From Flectonema sp. DT1601 (Eukaryota > Euglenozoa > Diplonemea > Diplonemida > Diplonemidae), in NCBI GenBank assembly GCA_964019425.1, contig OZ025805.1, positions 406,501 through 470,500 on the forward strand: 64,000 nt of DNA, read 5' to 3'. The number at the start of each line of letters is the position of its first letter. Position 1 is the stretch's first letter. Below are positions 30,104-42,200 of this stretch, piece after piece. The notes below the pieces were generated by a model, which was given only the letters and a program-made list of their open reading frames with translations, did no database searches and was not told the DNA's origin. Both the position numbers and the translations under genes were made by a program.

Positions 30104-31522
30104 ATGGAAGGCGACGCTACAGAAAAAGTTTCTAAAGGAGGAGATACCTCCCAAGCTCCTCAAAAACAGTCTCGTAGAACGAGAGCAAGAGGAGGAGGTG
30201 GTGTCAGACAAAAGCAGAAGAAGAGTCAAAAGAAAGAAAGTAAGAAAGGTTCTACTGAGGGACTTGTGTTAGGCGCAAATGGTCAGCACGACTTGGCAAA
30301 TATGGCGACTCAAATGATGTTGTTACACGTTGGAGGTCAACCAGTAAGTGTAGTTCCAATTATGCAGATGGGAATGGTGCCTCCTTCACAAACACAAACA
30401 CCTCAGCAACCTAAAAATGACGGTTTGAACACCAAAGCCAAACCATTCCAACCCCAGGGACTTGCCGAACGAGAGGAACAAATCGCTTGGAGTTCTGCTC
30501 AAACAGCTGCTCAGCAGTCTAAAAAAGAATTGGAAACCGCCGCAGCTGATGCAGTCAAAGCACAGGAAAGACAAAAAGAAAAAGCAGCTGCTAAACGAGT
30601 AGAAACACCACCACCTCCTATGTCACCGGATTCAGAGCCAACGACTCCGACGATAGCAGCGAGTGTGTTACAGCAACTCGATTTATACGATCATAACATA
30701 GTAATGGGACCTCCATCAACAACAGGGAGTAGTGTTGATGACGTCGTTCTTGACTTTCCTTGGAAAGATGATTTCACTTTGCCTTCACAGGCACAAGACC
30801 TTGACGGCTTAGAAGTACTTGAGTCTCTGGAACCTGAACTCGATCACGAGGAAACTACTCCGATACTTGATTCGTTACCTCAACCAAAACAGAAGAATCA
30901 AAAAAAAAAGAAGAATAAAAAATTAAAAGATCAAGACAGAGATTCCAAAGAAGACGAAGTAATTGAAATTTCAAGCGATCCGAAACCGGAAATCACCGCC
31001 GACATGATGCAGCCATTCCTCGTACCCGGAGGTATGGTGCCTCCAATAATGATGCCTATGTTAGTTAATAATGGTGTTATGATGCCGCAACCAATGCTTT
31101 TTCCAGGTGCGGGTGTACCTGGAATGATGCCTGTAGGAGCAATGGGCATGGGTGCCATGGGGGTACCACTGCTTCCAATGACTACATTTCCAGGAATGCC
31201 AGCAGATCTCGCAGCTCAGTTCGGTGCGCTACCAACTGGGGAAATCAAAGAAGGGGAACTACCAAAGCATGTGATGGATTTCTTTCCAGGAAGTGGGACT
31301 GGGATGGATCCTCCTGTTACTGCTCCTCCTCCAGTTTTCGATCAAAAAGATAATAATGTTCTCGACTTTTTCAAGTCTGCAAATATAATTCAAGCAGAGA
31401 TGATTCCTGTTGATGATGTTAGTGATATGCAGTCACCTGAAAGTATACCTGACCACAATCCTGATTCTGGTTCTGTTGGTTTAGAAGCGTTCATGAACGC
31501 AAACAGCATAGGTACGGGATGA
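30104..31522 (+). CDS. Disordered Pro/Met/Gln-rich protein with basic N terminus
   Basis: 472 residues from the ATG at 30104; the frame is open to 30011, giving 31 more residues, and the start is uncertain. An N-terminal RGG-like basic stretch (RRTRARGGGGVRQKQKKSQK) is followed by an Ala/Gln/Lys helix (about 125-165) and an acidic middle around FPWKDDFTL and EVIEISSD. A Met/Pro/Gly-rich hydrophobic tract (VPGGMVPPIMMPM, then GVPGMMPVGAMGMGAMGVPL) and three short related motifs near the C terminus (VMDFFPGSG, VLDFFKSAN, LEAFMNANS) complete it. The composition suggests an RNA-binding or condensate-forming protein with repeated docking motifs. No family recognised. Confidence 0.65.
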   Translation: MEGDATEKVSKGGDTSQAPQKQSRRTRARGGGGVRQKQKKSQKKESKKGSTEGLVLGANGQHDLANMATQMMLLHVGGQPVSVVPIMQMGMVPPSQTQTPQQPKNDGLNTKAKPFQPQGLAEREEQIAWSSAQTAAQQSKKELETAAADAVKAQERQKEKAAAKRVETPPPPMSPDSEPTTPTIAASVLQQLDLYDHNIVMGPPSTTGSSVDDVVLDFPWKDDFTLPSQAQDLDGLEVLESLEPELDHEETTPILDSLPQPKQKNQKKKKNKKLKDQDRDSKEDEVIEISSDPKPEITADMMQPFLVPGGMVPPIMMPMLVNNGVMMPQPMLFPGAGVPGMMPVGAMGMGAMGVPLLPMTTFPGMPADLAAQFGALPTGEIKEGELPKHVMDFFPGSGTGMDPPVTAPPPVFDQKDNNVLDFFKSANIIQAEMIPVDDVSDMQSPESIPDHNPDSGSVGLEAFMNANSIGTG

Positions 31523-32344
31523 TGACCCTCATCTGTTGGATGTGGGGAAAAAAAAAAAGGTTTTTAGACAGGACTTCCAGCAGAGCAACATGACAAGAAA
31601 GTACAGTGAACGTATAGAACATTTCACATTTTTTTGTATGAGTCTTGTCGACCTGTTTTTTTTTTTTTTTTTTTTTTTTTTTCCTTCCCGCTCACCCGTT
31701 TAATTTCTCATTCTCGCCACACATACTCTCTATCTCTCTCTCTCTCTCTCTCTCTTTTCCGTTTCTCTCTCCCTCCCCGGTTCTGCTTTTTTTTTTTTTT
31801 TTTTTTTTTGAAAAAATTGGTCATTTACTGCGAGCTTAAAGCGTCTAACCCCGGTCATAGTGGAAGCACGAAGACGGTGTCCAGCAGGGGGGAGTTTTCT
31901 TTTTTCGGAAATTCTTTCTTTTTTTTTAGCAAGTTACTGGTGTAGGAGATGCTGCGTCTTGTTTTTTTTCGCCACCTATGTTTTTGGTAAGCAAAGTGGG
32001 AATCTTATTGCTTTACCGTAATGATTTGAAAGGAGTAACGATGAGAAAACAGGCCTCTGTCCCGCTCTTGGCACCATCTCGCACGCACAATAAGACTAAG
32101 GGGGTTTTAAGCATTTATTAGTGGAGACTTTTTTTTTTTTTTTTTTTTGCTTTTTTTTTTTTTTCCCCCTACCCTATACCCCCACACCCTTAAAAAAAAA
32201 AAAAAAAAAAAAATGCTGGTAATTTTTAATTTTAATTTTTTTTTTTTTTTTTGTTGTTCCCTTTGTCACTCTAGCACAGCCCCACCTCTCATACGCGGAG
32301 TGTTTTACCTATGTTATTACTTTAGTCAACTTGTATCATAATTA

Positions 32345-32555
32345 ACGTTAAATTATCGTTATGTTGTTTTGACAACACGGAAAAAAAAAAAGAAATGTGT
32401 ATGCACGCAAAAGTTAGAAACATTTATTATAATGTAAAGTATGCCTACACATTACCTTTAGTCACTGTATCTCGGAACTAATTGTTTTATTTATTTTAGT
32501 TAACTCTGGTACAATACAGATATTTTATATTTTCCTTCATAAAATATATTTTTAA
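32345..32555 (+). repeat. Dispersed repeat fragment
   Basis: GTTAAATTATCGTTATGTTG, then TATTATAATGTAAAGTATG, CATTACCTTTAGTCACTGTA and TTAACTCTGGTACAATACAG occur in the same order as in the 2.5-3.05 kb array, including the right-hand block ATACAGATATTTTATATTT. Confidence 0.6.
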
Positions 32556-33581
32556 AAAAAAAAAAAAAAAAAAAACATCATCATATTTTTTTTTTTCAAT
32601 CCTCCTCTTATAAAGTCACTCAAACACTGCAAAGGTATTGAGAGGGATTTTTTAATAGTAGTGTATTTGTTATTTAAAGAAGAAGAAAACCCCATACTCT
32701 AAATACAATACTAAGTGCGCGAAAATGAAAGGTCCGCGCATGTAAAAGTGTTTAATAGTAGTACGTCTCTACCCTTTCTGAAAGCGAAAAAAAAGCAATT
32801 TTTCTTTTTTCTTTTTTCTTTTTTCTTTCCGTCTCAAAAAAAAAAAAAAAAAAAAAAAAAAAGAAAAAATTATAGTTCAAAAACCAGGAATGGTTCTAAT
32901 TTTCGTGTTCAGCAGTTGGTTGTGAAAAGTATAATTTTTTTTATTTTTTTTTTTTTGCTGAAAGTGAAGTATGTTTTTATTATCCAGAGAGCTAAAGGGG
33001 TCCTTTTTTTGAACCTTTTTCCCAAATATTGTTTTACTTTGGGGGGGAATTACCACTTTCACCTTAAATCGTTATTTTTATCGGAATCTATTTTTTTTTC
33101 TTACTGTCCCCTTTTTTTGTCTATTTATATATTTAAAGTAGGTTTTTTTTTTTTTTTTTTTTTTTGTTTCCGATAGCGATAACCCCCCCTCACCCACACC
33201 AAAAAAAATTATTAAGAAATATACATTTTTATTTTTTCTATAAAGATAATAGATGTGTTTATTTTCTTTTGACGAGACTAACTGGTTAGACCTACACTCT
33301 GCCGTATTACATTATACCCTGGTTTTGGTTTCTCAGGGCCTCACGATTAATTCGTAATTGAATAACTCGATTCCGTACTGCAATGAATGACAACACGGAA
33401 AAGGAGAGTCATTTGCAGAGTGGTTAGCATGTATTAACATCACTGTGTCACTTCGTTATTTAGTTTTTGATATAATGCTACACTACTGTCAAAAGCAGAT
33501 AGGGCTGGTACTCTTGCGGGCTTGCACTACCTCAAGGGTGTGCGCTATCCCAAGTTCCCTTTTCTTTTTTTTTTTTTTTTT

Positions 33582-33710
33582 GTACCGACGTAGTCGGAGA
33601 AGAAACTATTCAGATTGAAAACCGATTATTTCTTATGGTCATGATTTATTTTCCCCGTGCGACAGGATTTTGTCTGCGTTCAACGAAATATAAGGTTAAT
33701 CTGAATGGTT
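33582..33710. mobile_element. MITE-like short inverted-repeat element, copy 3
   Basis: Left end GTACCGACGTAGTCGGAGAA (itself containing the palindrome CCGACGTAGTCGG) then ACTATTCAGATTG; right end GGTTAATCTGAATGG. The interior shares TTATGGTCATGATT and GTGCGACAGGATTTTGTCTG with copy 1. About 129 bp, flanked by T runs on both sides. Confidence 0.6.
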
Positions 33711-33904
33711 TTTTTTTTTTTTCCGCATGTAACAAGTATGGTAAAAAAAAACATTCAAGGTCGTCGTGCAACAAACAAAAAAAAAACATCGAAATTGTTA
33801 TGTACACGGGTTTCCTTTTATGTGGTTTACCATAAAAGTTGAATGCAAGTTATTTTTTTATTTCAATAAAAAAAAAACAACTTTTTTTTGCGGCACCCCT
33901 TTTT

Positions 33905-34020
33905 TATGCTAATTACCCTTAGTCACTGTATCTAAAACTAATGTCAAATTATTTTTATGTCTTTATGATACAACACACTTGTAATTTTTACAAAATCGAA
34001 AATACAACCCCCCTCTTTTA
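33905..34020 (+). repeat. Dispersed repeat fragment
   Basis: CTTAGTCACTGTATCTAAAA, CTAATGTCAAATTATTTTTA, TATGATACAACACACTTGTA and a CCCCCC end match the 2.8-2.95 kb and 11.1 kb copies. Confidence 0.6.
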
Positions 34021-34085
34021 GTAATTACCAGCATTTTTTAAAAAAAAAATTAAAAAAAAAAAAAAAAAAATTGTGTCATATTTTT

Positions 34086-34118
34086 ATCCTTCAAAAAAAC
34101 TTTTGTTTTTTGAAGGAT
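34086..34118. other. Perfect 13-bp hairpin
   Basis: ATCCTTCAAAAAA and TTTTTTGAAGGAT are exact reverse complements around a 7-base loop. It lies in the gene desert with no adjacent gene. Confidence 0.6.
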
Positions 34119-37100
34119 GAGAGTCGCACACTTTTTTACAGATAAAAAAAAAAAAAAAAAAAAAGAAAGAAAAATAAAAATAAATAAATGAGAGAGAACC
34201 TTGCAAAAACAAAAAAAATAAGAAAAGAAAATGAGAGAGAAGAAAAGAAATTGTAGTACTTTCCCTAACGAGCGCCCGCAGCAACTACTCCGTGGTTTTT
34301 GTGTTTTTATTTTTTTAAATGTTTTTTTTTTCCTTCCCATGGTTCGTAGTATTTTGAGCCTTTAGTCCTGCCAGGTTCACAACTAGCGCTCACGGAGCAG
34401 TTGCTGCTGCGCAGTGTTCCCCATATTAGCTATCTATCGTTCTGTGGAGAATTTTTTTTTTTTTTTAAATCTTGAGAAGTTTTTTTTTTTTTTTTCATGT
34501 TGATATGTCTTTTTAACATTTTGGAAAAAAAGAAAGTGTGCATAAAAAATAAATAAATGTACACAACAGAATGCTTGGAAAGCTCGTTTCCCCTCATTTA
34601 TTCTTTTTATCCCCTTTCCATTTTTTATTTATTTTTTTTTTTTTTCATCCCCTCTTTCAATGCCGTGTTTTGTTTTTAAACCTTTAAATCGGGAACACAA
34701 AAAAAAAAAAACAACCTTCTGTTTTCAATTCAGTGGGGAAACTACTGGAAAAGAACTCAAGGCCAAAAAAAAAAAAAAAAAAAAAAAAAACTAAAGCAAC
34801 AATTGCGCAACTAAAAAAAAACATTAAAAAAAAAAAATTAAAAAAGGACTCCATAAAATATCAAAAAAAAAAAAAAAAAAAAAAAGGAATATATGCGGGG
34901 CATTCTACTTGCTGTGAGATGTACCTGCTGTGTTCACAATCTTTGGAAACAGTTATTTCCAAAGGGGAAACAAAAAAAAAAAAAAAAAAAAAAAAAAACT
35001 ACCAAGTGTGCCCCATCTTGTGTGGAGTGCTCAAATGGAAAAAAAAAAAAAAAAATTAAAAAAAAAAGTAAATAGAAAAACCTCTCTGATTCCAACACAA
35101 AAATTTCAGTGACTAACTGCCGAAGCGTTTGTTTGAATTATCTATCTGACTTGTTTCAGAAAGTTTTTTGTATAGGATTTCGTGGTTTTTCGAAAAAAAA
35201 CATTAAAAAAAACAAAAAAAAAATAAAAAAAATACGAAAGCATTCGTTTTCGAAAAAAAAAAACAAACCTGCGGAAGAAACTACATTGCTTCCACGGCAA
35301 GAGGAGTTCACTTCCGAGCTGGTTCAAATTCCCGCTCTCTTTAATCTCTTCCCCACCCTCGTCAACTCCCAAATTTTGGGGGGAGACGGGCACAAAAAAA
35401 AAAAAAAAAAAAAAGATACTGCATCGTACAATCCTAGAGAAATTCGATGTTGGCACGGCGGCCTATTTCTTTTTTTTGTTCTTCATGTTTTTTTTTCTTT
35501 TTTTTTTCTCTTTTTTTTTTTTTCTCCCTTCCATTCTTATACAGGGGGATTAGTTTTTTGATGATCCTTTTCCCTTGTGCAGTTTAGATAACGCAGCCAT
35601 ACTGACTTTTTGTAATTCAATTTGATTGCCTCGCGTTTATTACAAAACCAAAAAGAAATTCCCATTCGTTTTCTGCAAGAGCACGTTGCGTTGTGGGAGC
35701 CTAAGTTGTTCACTCACGGCTTTATGTGTGGTTACTGTCCTCACTTGGTTCATCCGTGTGTTTTTCCGGGTAATGTTGTGGTAGGTGAAGAGCGATTTTT
35801 GTGAGAAGGAAAAAAAAAACAAAAAAAAAAAAAAAAAGTGGGAATTCGAAAAAAAGAATTCCAAGATTTTAGGACACGTCTGAATGTCTCTCTTTTCTGT
35901 TTTTTTTGTGTAGTTTTTTTTTTTTTTTAATTTTGTTGTTGACACTTTGGTGTAAAAACTCACAGTAAGTCGGGTTTTAGTAGCACCTTATTAAAGTCAA
36001 CTTTTTCTTGTTCTCTTTTTTTTTTTTTTTGTTTTTTTTTATTCCTATTCTGACTTCTTAAAGGGTGAGGTGGTTTCTTCTTGTGTGAGGCTTACTCTTT
36101 TCTTTCTTTCTTTTTTTTTTTTTCTCTTTGACTACAGTGTTATTACGTTGTCAGTATTCCGTTTTGCCTATCTTTTGATTTCCGCAGTGGTTAAACTAAA
36201 TCGTAAGAAGAAAAAAAAAAATAAAATAAAATAAAAAATAACCATTCTCAATTATGGCGTTGGTGAGTCACAATGACATGGAGGATGACAGGCTTGGCCT
36301 TGCCTCGTTCCTCCCCTTTTAAAAACTTAAATTCTATACCTTTTCTTTAACATATTTCTGACACATCTCAGGCTATTTATTTATTTATTTATTTATTTAT
36401 TTTTCGATGTTTTCCGATCATTTTTTTTTTTTTTTTTTTTTTTTTTTGGGATGGGGAGTTTTCCCCCAAGTGCCAAATTGATTTATTTAACATCGGTTTT
36501 TAGGTCGATTTTAAGAATTAAAAAAAAAAAAAAAGGAAAAAAAAAAAAGAAGAAAAAAAATCGTTTAGAAAATAATTAATAAAGCCGGTAATTGAGATAA
36601 ATTCAGAGTTTTTTTTCTTTTTTTTTTTCTTTCTCTTAGTGGAGATCTCTTTTTTGCTCTAAAGTTGCCGTGAGTATCCTAACACTCACGATATACAGCA
36701 ACGTTTTAGATTCTATGACTGATCTACTGAAAAGTTTATAAGAAAAGATCTGATACCGTAGTATATAAATGATATCCTTTTGATTATTTTTATTTATTTT
36801 TGTGATGACTACCCGCTATTAAAGACTAATACTAACTAATGAAGTAAGTTTGACATGTCCATTTAAAATAGCGTCGGTTTTTTTTTTTTATTTTTTTTTT
36901 TTGCAAACTGGAAAAAAAAAAAATTTAAAAAAAAAAAAAAAATAAAGAAGGTAAGAGAGCTTGTTTTTTTTCAAGATTCGAGTATCTTTTTTTTTTTTTT
37001 TTTTTTTTTTTCCTTGTTCACATTGCAGCAGAAATAATGTATGAATTTCTCATGGTTGTAGTACCGAATGATTGGTACCCTCCGTGGGTTTCTCCAGAAT

Positions 37101-37315
37101 TTTAAATTTTTTTTAATTTCGATAAATAAGTAGTAATTCGGCACTTAATCGCCACCCGTATCATAAATGTAAGGAAGGCAATCTTATTCTTCTTCTTTTT
37201 TTTTCTTTTTTTTTTCTTCCCTTTAATTTACTGTTTTTCTTAGCAACTTTTTCTTGCCCAGTTTTTTTTGCCTATTTGATGGGAAGGTCTAGGCAAAAAA
37301 AAAAAAAAAAAAAAA

Positions 37316-37448
37316 ACCATTCAGATAAAAACCTTTATAATTTTGTTGATCGCAGACAGAATGCGGTACAGGGAAATCACATTTAAACATAATAAATAAA
37401 ACGGCTCTTAATCTGAATAGTTTTTTTCCTATCCGACTTGGTCGGTGC
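37316..37448. mobile_element. MITE-like short inverted-repeat element, copy 4 (inverted)
   Basis: Opposite orientation to copies 1-3: it starts ACCATTCAGATAAAAACC and ends CTTAATCTGAATAG, then CCGACTTGGTCGGTGC. Read on the minus strand it matches copy 3, including CAGACAGAATGCGGTAC as the counterpart of the GACAGGATTTTGTCTGCG block. Confidence 0.55.
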
Positions 37449-37975
37449 AAAAAAAAAAAAAAAAAAAAAAAAAATCCAAACTATTATTCCTGTGTTTTTT
37501 GAATTTAGACCACTCTCTTGTGGTTTGAGTGAGTTACAGTAGTATCTGACTTTAGCCAGCACGTGAAAAATTTTCGATCTTTTTTTTGCTGAAGTCAAAG
37601 AACAAAACAAAACATATTAGAAAAAAGGAACTTACTTTTTTTTTTTTTTTTTTTGACTGTTTTTCTCGCAAGCTGACGCAGGTATTGTTTCCGCTCCCTT
37701 TAATTTAAGATCCTTTCAACGGTTCTTTTATTTATTTTTGTTTTATTTTCTATTTCTTCCCTCGAATTTTTCTATATTCGTTGTTCCTTTACTCTTTACC
37801 CCGCACCTTTTTTTTAAGGCTTTTGTTGTGATCGTTAACTTCCACCGCACAGTGCTAAGGCATAAGATAGAAATTACTTCTACTGGCCTTATTTTGCGCA
37901 TGCTCGGGGAAGTTTGTTGATTAGGTTTACCTAATCACGTGGTCGCACATATTTTTTTTTCTTATTTTCTTTTTG

Positions 37976-38006
<31 letters not shown>

Positions 38007-39449
38007 CACAAAAAAAAAATACAAAAAATCGTTTGACGAAAAAAAAAAAAAAAAAAAAACTGGAAAAATAAAAACATTAAAAAATACCTCGGCGTAACCC
38101 GCTATAAAAACCAAAAAACAAATTAAAAAAAACAACAAAAAAAAAAAAAACCCTCCCTTTTTATGCGAAGTTTCTTTGCAAACCAACGCGTAGGGGAATA
38201 AACAAGTAAAAATAAGTTATTTAACTTTAAAAAAAAAAAAAAAAAAAACTTCCTCCCTGTTGAGTGATACGTAAGAAAGTTCGACACCTGCCTGCCCAAC
38301 AAACAACTAAACATGAGTGAGAGAAAAAAAAAACAGGGCAAAAGTTGATTTAGTTTTTGTCTGTCACCTTGCTTTTTTTTTATTTTTTTAAAAAAAAAAA
38401 ACTTGGCAAATCAATGCTTTCTCCGTTTGATTTTTTTTTTACCTTCTTAAGGACAATGGTTATTTTTTTTTAATTTCGTAACTGTGCCTTTGTTTTTAAT
38501 ATGAGTTGCCGTACCTGCGGGCTTGATAGGGAATTTCTGGTAGGAGATATTTCGCCGATATAATTGCACAGGTAAGTAATTCCGTCGAAAGACTTTGCAG
38601 CCTAGCTGCTGCTCATAGGGCGTTTTGAATAAAGCTGCGTCCCGCCATCGTTTCTTTTCTTTTCCATTCCTGTTTTCCCCCCCTTCTTTTTTTTTCCCTC
38701 CTCTCACGAGTTAGGAATCCATAGCTTCGCTCTTGAGAGAAGGAGAAAAAAAAAAAAAAATTAAAAAAAAAAAAAAAAAAAAATAATGTCATGTTGGTTT
38801 TTTTTTTTTTTATATTTATAAAGTTATAGCCGTGTCACATTTTTTTTATTTTGTTTTCACGTCTTCGCAGAATAAATTTCTTCCCTCTCTCTCTTTGTCT
38901 CTCTCTTTACCTTCTCTCTTACCGCGTTGCCTACCTGGAGGGGTGTCGGCACGACGATTCATCTATCTAGGAAAACCTCTTTTTACAACTTAGTTAAGTG
39001 AGTGAGTTAGTTGGATATAATTTGGTTTTTTTCTAGAGCCGTGTGAAGAAAAGATGTGATTTTTTTTTTTTTTTTTTTTTTAAATTTTTAATTTCTTCAC
39101 GTTTCGCCAACGCTCGTTCCAGGGCTGCACTGGGGTATTCTGACAGGCCGTCATTCGCTTTAAGGAAATCCTATTTTTTTTTTTTTTTTTTTTTTTCCCC
39201 CTTTTTTTTTTTTGTCGTCTTTTCATGATGTATTATTTTTATAAGCTCCCTTGGGTAATTTCTTTTTTTTTTTTTTTTTTTTTTAAATTTGTTCGGCTGG
39301 TCGTTTCTGTTTTTTCAGCCAGTATAATCTTCAAAAAAAAAAAAAAAATTAAAAAAAATAATAATAATAATAAAGTAGCAATTGAAGAAATACAAGGGTA
39401 TTTATTTATTTATTATTTTGACTCCTCTCTTGTTGTTTTTCAGCTTTAG

Positions 39450-39480
<31 letters not shown>

Positions 39481-39867
39481 GAAATCGGCGGTCAGTTTGA
39501 TGCTCTGAACGCAATGACTTGCTGAAATGAGCGGCGTTACCTCTCTATTTAATCACCACAGATTGTTTTCCTGTGAGACAGGTTAGTGAGTTTGTAAAGG
39601 ATTGGTATCACAAAAAAAAATTTTTTTTTTTCCCCCTTTCAACAACAGGAATACAATAACATAACAACTTCTCTAGCAGAACTAACAAAAAAAAAAGGTG
39701 TTTTTTAGCAGTCGTTCGCTCATCATAATGGAAGAGAGGAAAAGAACTAAGTGGGGAAAAAAAAAAAAAAAAAAAAGGTCTTTTCTATTCTTAGAATAAA
39801 AAAATGTTTACTTTATCCAAGTTCCCTCTAACAGGCTTGTCGAAAAAAAAAAAAAAAAAAAAAAAAA

Positions 39868-40470
39868 ATGATGCACAGTAACTCTGCACGGAAGTCTAGT
39901 ACTCCTGACTACGATGAGGAAGCGAGGAAATTATTTCGAACATTAAATCTACCTGAAGATGGTAGTGGAGTCGTACCTGGGAGGTACAATCCCATGGATG
40001 TGTTGTGGAGAAATGAGAAAACCGGAGCAAAGGTGTTTGTAGGAAACCACATGGCAGCAAAGGACAAGAATCTACTGGCAAAACATGAAGTCAGCTGCAT
40101 TGTTAATTGTCAGGATGTGACTACTACTAATTACTTTGAAGGGGATCCTTCTTACTCATATTTTAGATTCCCTATTTCTCATTGGAGATCTGTCAACGGA
40201 ATCCAAGGGAATTCTGAGATTGTAAGGAAATATTTCAAAGACGTCTTCGCTTGGATTGACAAGGCAACTGCTGAAGGCAGAAGCGTTCTTATTCACTGCC
40301 TTGCGGGAGCCCATCGCGCAGGTACAACAGGCGTTGCGTTCCTCATGCATGCCACTGGTCTTTCCGACACAGATGCAATTAGTGCTGCAAAACGACTACG
40401 CCCGATGATAGATCCTATTTGTGACTTCCCTTACTTGTTGAGATCATTGTGCAAGTCTCAGCATTCTTAA
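39868..40470 (+). CDS. Dual-specificity protein phosphatase
   Basis: 200 residues, a single catalytic domain. The signature LIHCLAGAHRAGTTGVAFLM holds the Cys-x5-Arg P-loop (Cys144, Arg150) with the AGxxRxG form seen in compact DSPs. Upstream, FVGNHMAAKDKNLLAKHEVS then CIVNCQD is the usual 'iGs...a.n...L....It.VlN' strand-helix-strand. The general-acid Asp expected about 30 residues before the Cys is not obvious; the segment reads FRFPISHWRSVNG. The first 30 residues are polar and probably regulatory. The ATG is immediately preceded by an A run of about 26 bases, with an acceptor-like CCCTCTAACAG 34 bases upstream. Confidence 0.85.
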   Translation: MMHSNSARKSSTPDYDEEARKLFRTLNLPEDGSGVVPGRYNPMDVLWRNEKTGAKVFVGNHMAAKDKNLLAKHEVSCIVNCQDVTTTNYFEGDPSYSYFRFPISHWRSVNGIQGNSEIVRKYFKDVFAWIDKATAEGRSVLIHCLAGAHRAGTTGVAFLMHATGLSDTDAISAAKRLRPMIDPICDFPYLLRSLCKSQHS

Positions 40471-42200
40471 AAATGCAGATTTAGATTTTTTTTCTCTTTT
40501 TTTTTTCTTTTTTTTTTCTTCCTCCTCCTTCTTTCTATTCTTTTACTATAAGGGAGTGGGGAAAAAAAAAAAAACAACGAAAAAACAGTTTTTTTTTTTT
40601 TTTTTTTTTTTTAATTCTATTTATTAATTCATGTATGCCTCTCCCTTGAGCTCGACGTGTTCACGTGGCCTCCGCAGGTGTTTTTCAGCTTCAGTTTTTT
40701 TTTTTTTTTTTTTTTTTTTCCCTTAAAAAATACGACATCCCACTGCTTGTTAACAATTGCATGGGAGAAAAATTGGAAAGAGGAGTTATATTTAATATTT
40801 AAACCGAATCTCCCTTTTATTTCTTTTTTATTAACTTGATGTGTGTCTCGGAGAGGGAGAGGCATGTGAGTATATATATTTTTTTTTAAAAAAAGTTTCT
40901 CCAAAAATAATGTTTTTTTCTTGGGAATTAAAAGGGTTACTTTTTGGGTTATTGTTATTATTATTATTATTGTTGGTTGTTGTTGTTATTATTTTTTTTT
41001 TTTTTTTTATTCTTTTCTTTTATTTTTGTGCATGATGCATTCCACACTTTTTTCGTATGCCACAGTTTTGGTCATTATCGAGGGACTTTTTTTTTTGGTT
41101 GCGCACAAACAAAAACAAAGTGTGAGAATTATTTAGTGAGGTGCCGAATTCTTTTTTTTTTTATTTTTGTTTTTTCCTCGTCTCGTATAATGCTTCGACA
41201 TAAAGTCGTAGTATTGGACTCACAGGTGGTTAACCGTTCCACCCTGTTGTGTCTTATCTAGCCGGTACTCTAACTAAACGACAATTTTTTCGGCTAAACG
41301 CCGACTGGCAGATGATATTAAAAAAAGAGTAAAATCCCCCCGAATATGGATTCAATCTGTTGATTTTATAGCTCAACGAGAGGCTGTGATATATTATCCT
41401 CTTTTTTTACTAGTCAAAAAAAGTTGAGGAAAAAAAAAAAAAAAAAACCTCATCCTGAGGGCACAATTTGTTTTCAAAAATCTCAAAAAAAAAAAAAACT
41501 AGAAAACATCCACGGATGCCACCGAAGATTTTTAAAAAAAAAAAAAAAAAAAAAAACCAAAAGCTCAGAATCATTTTCTATGCTGCAAACGGTTGAATCG
41601 GTTACAAGAATAATATTATAAAAAGTGAGGAGGGACAGCACATGTATAGATGTCGGAAATGCACGTTTTTCTCTTTTTTTTTTTTTTTTTTTTTTAAAGA
41701 TTGTGGCCAAACTTCGTGTATGGAAGGAAATATAGTTGACCTGATGTATAGATTACGGTCCACAATGTTCAGTTTTAAGCTATGTCCTTCCTCCCCATTC
41801 CTTTTCTCTAGTTGCGTAGCTGAAACTATACCAAAAACCAACTTTACTTTTTTAGGGTAAATCGGTCCAGCGGCGAAAAAGCAAAAAAAAAAAAAAAAAA
41901 AAAAAAACGTTTTGTGTGAGAAGGTTTTCTAATTTCTGACTAGCAGCGTGTGAGGTTTAGTGCAACTGATTTTTTTAACCCCATTGTACTTCACCCCCCC
42001 TCAACAGGAGTTAACGAACAAGATACTCACATACGATAGCTTTAGAATATACCAACCAACAAGTTAGACTACATTAGCTTGGATTCTTTAGTAGGTGCCG
42101 AGGCCATGTAATGACCAATACAAACAATTCAAAATCATAATTAATTTAATTCTATGAAAATAAATCTAAACCAAAACGTTACGTAATAAAACACGCGACA
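40471..42200. other. Intergenic, homopolymer-rich
   Basis: T and A runs and chance frames only. The last ~250 bases are less repetitive and lead into the retroelement at 42.2 kb, whose 5' limit I cannot fix. Confidence 0.5.

Larger units (their letters stand above)
31523..39867. other. Gene desert rich in long A and T runs
   Basis: More than 8 kb without a supportable gene. Almost every frame is poly-Phe, poly-Lys or Leu/Phe derived from A or T runs of 10-28 bases, spaced roughly every 30-80 bases. Included are two MITE-like copies (33582-33710, 37316-37448), pieces of the dispersed repeat (32345-32555, 33905-34020), a CT dinucleotide run near 31730-31755, a GATT/TTTA-type ATTT run near 36375-36400 and small hairpins (34086-34118, about 34943-34968). 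The last 35 bases before the phosphatase gene are an acceptor-like CCCTCTAACAG and an A run. Confidence 0.6.
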
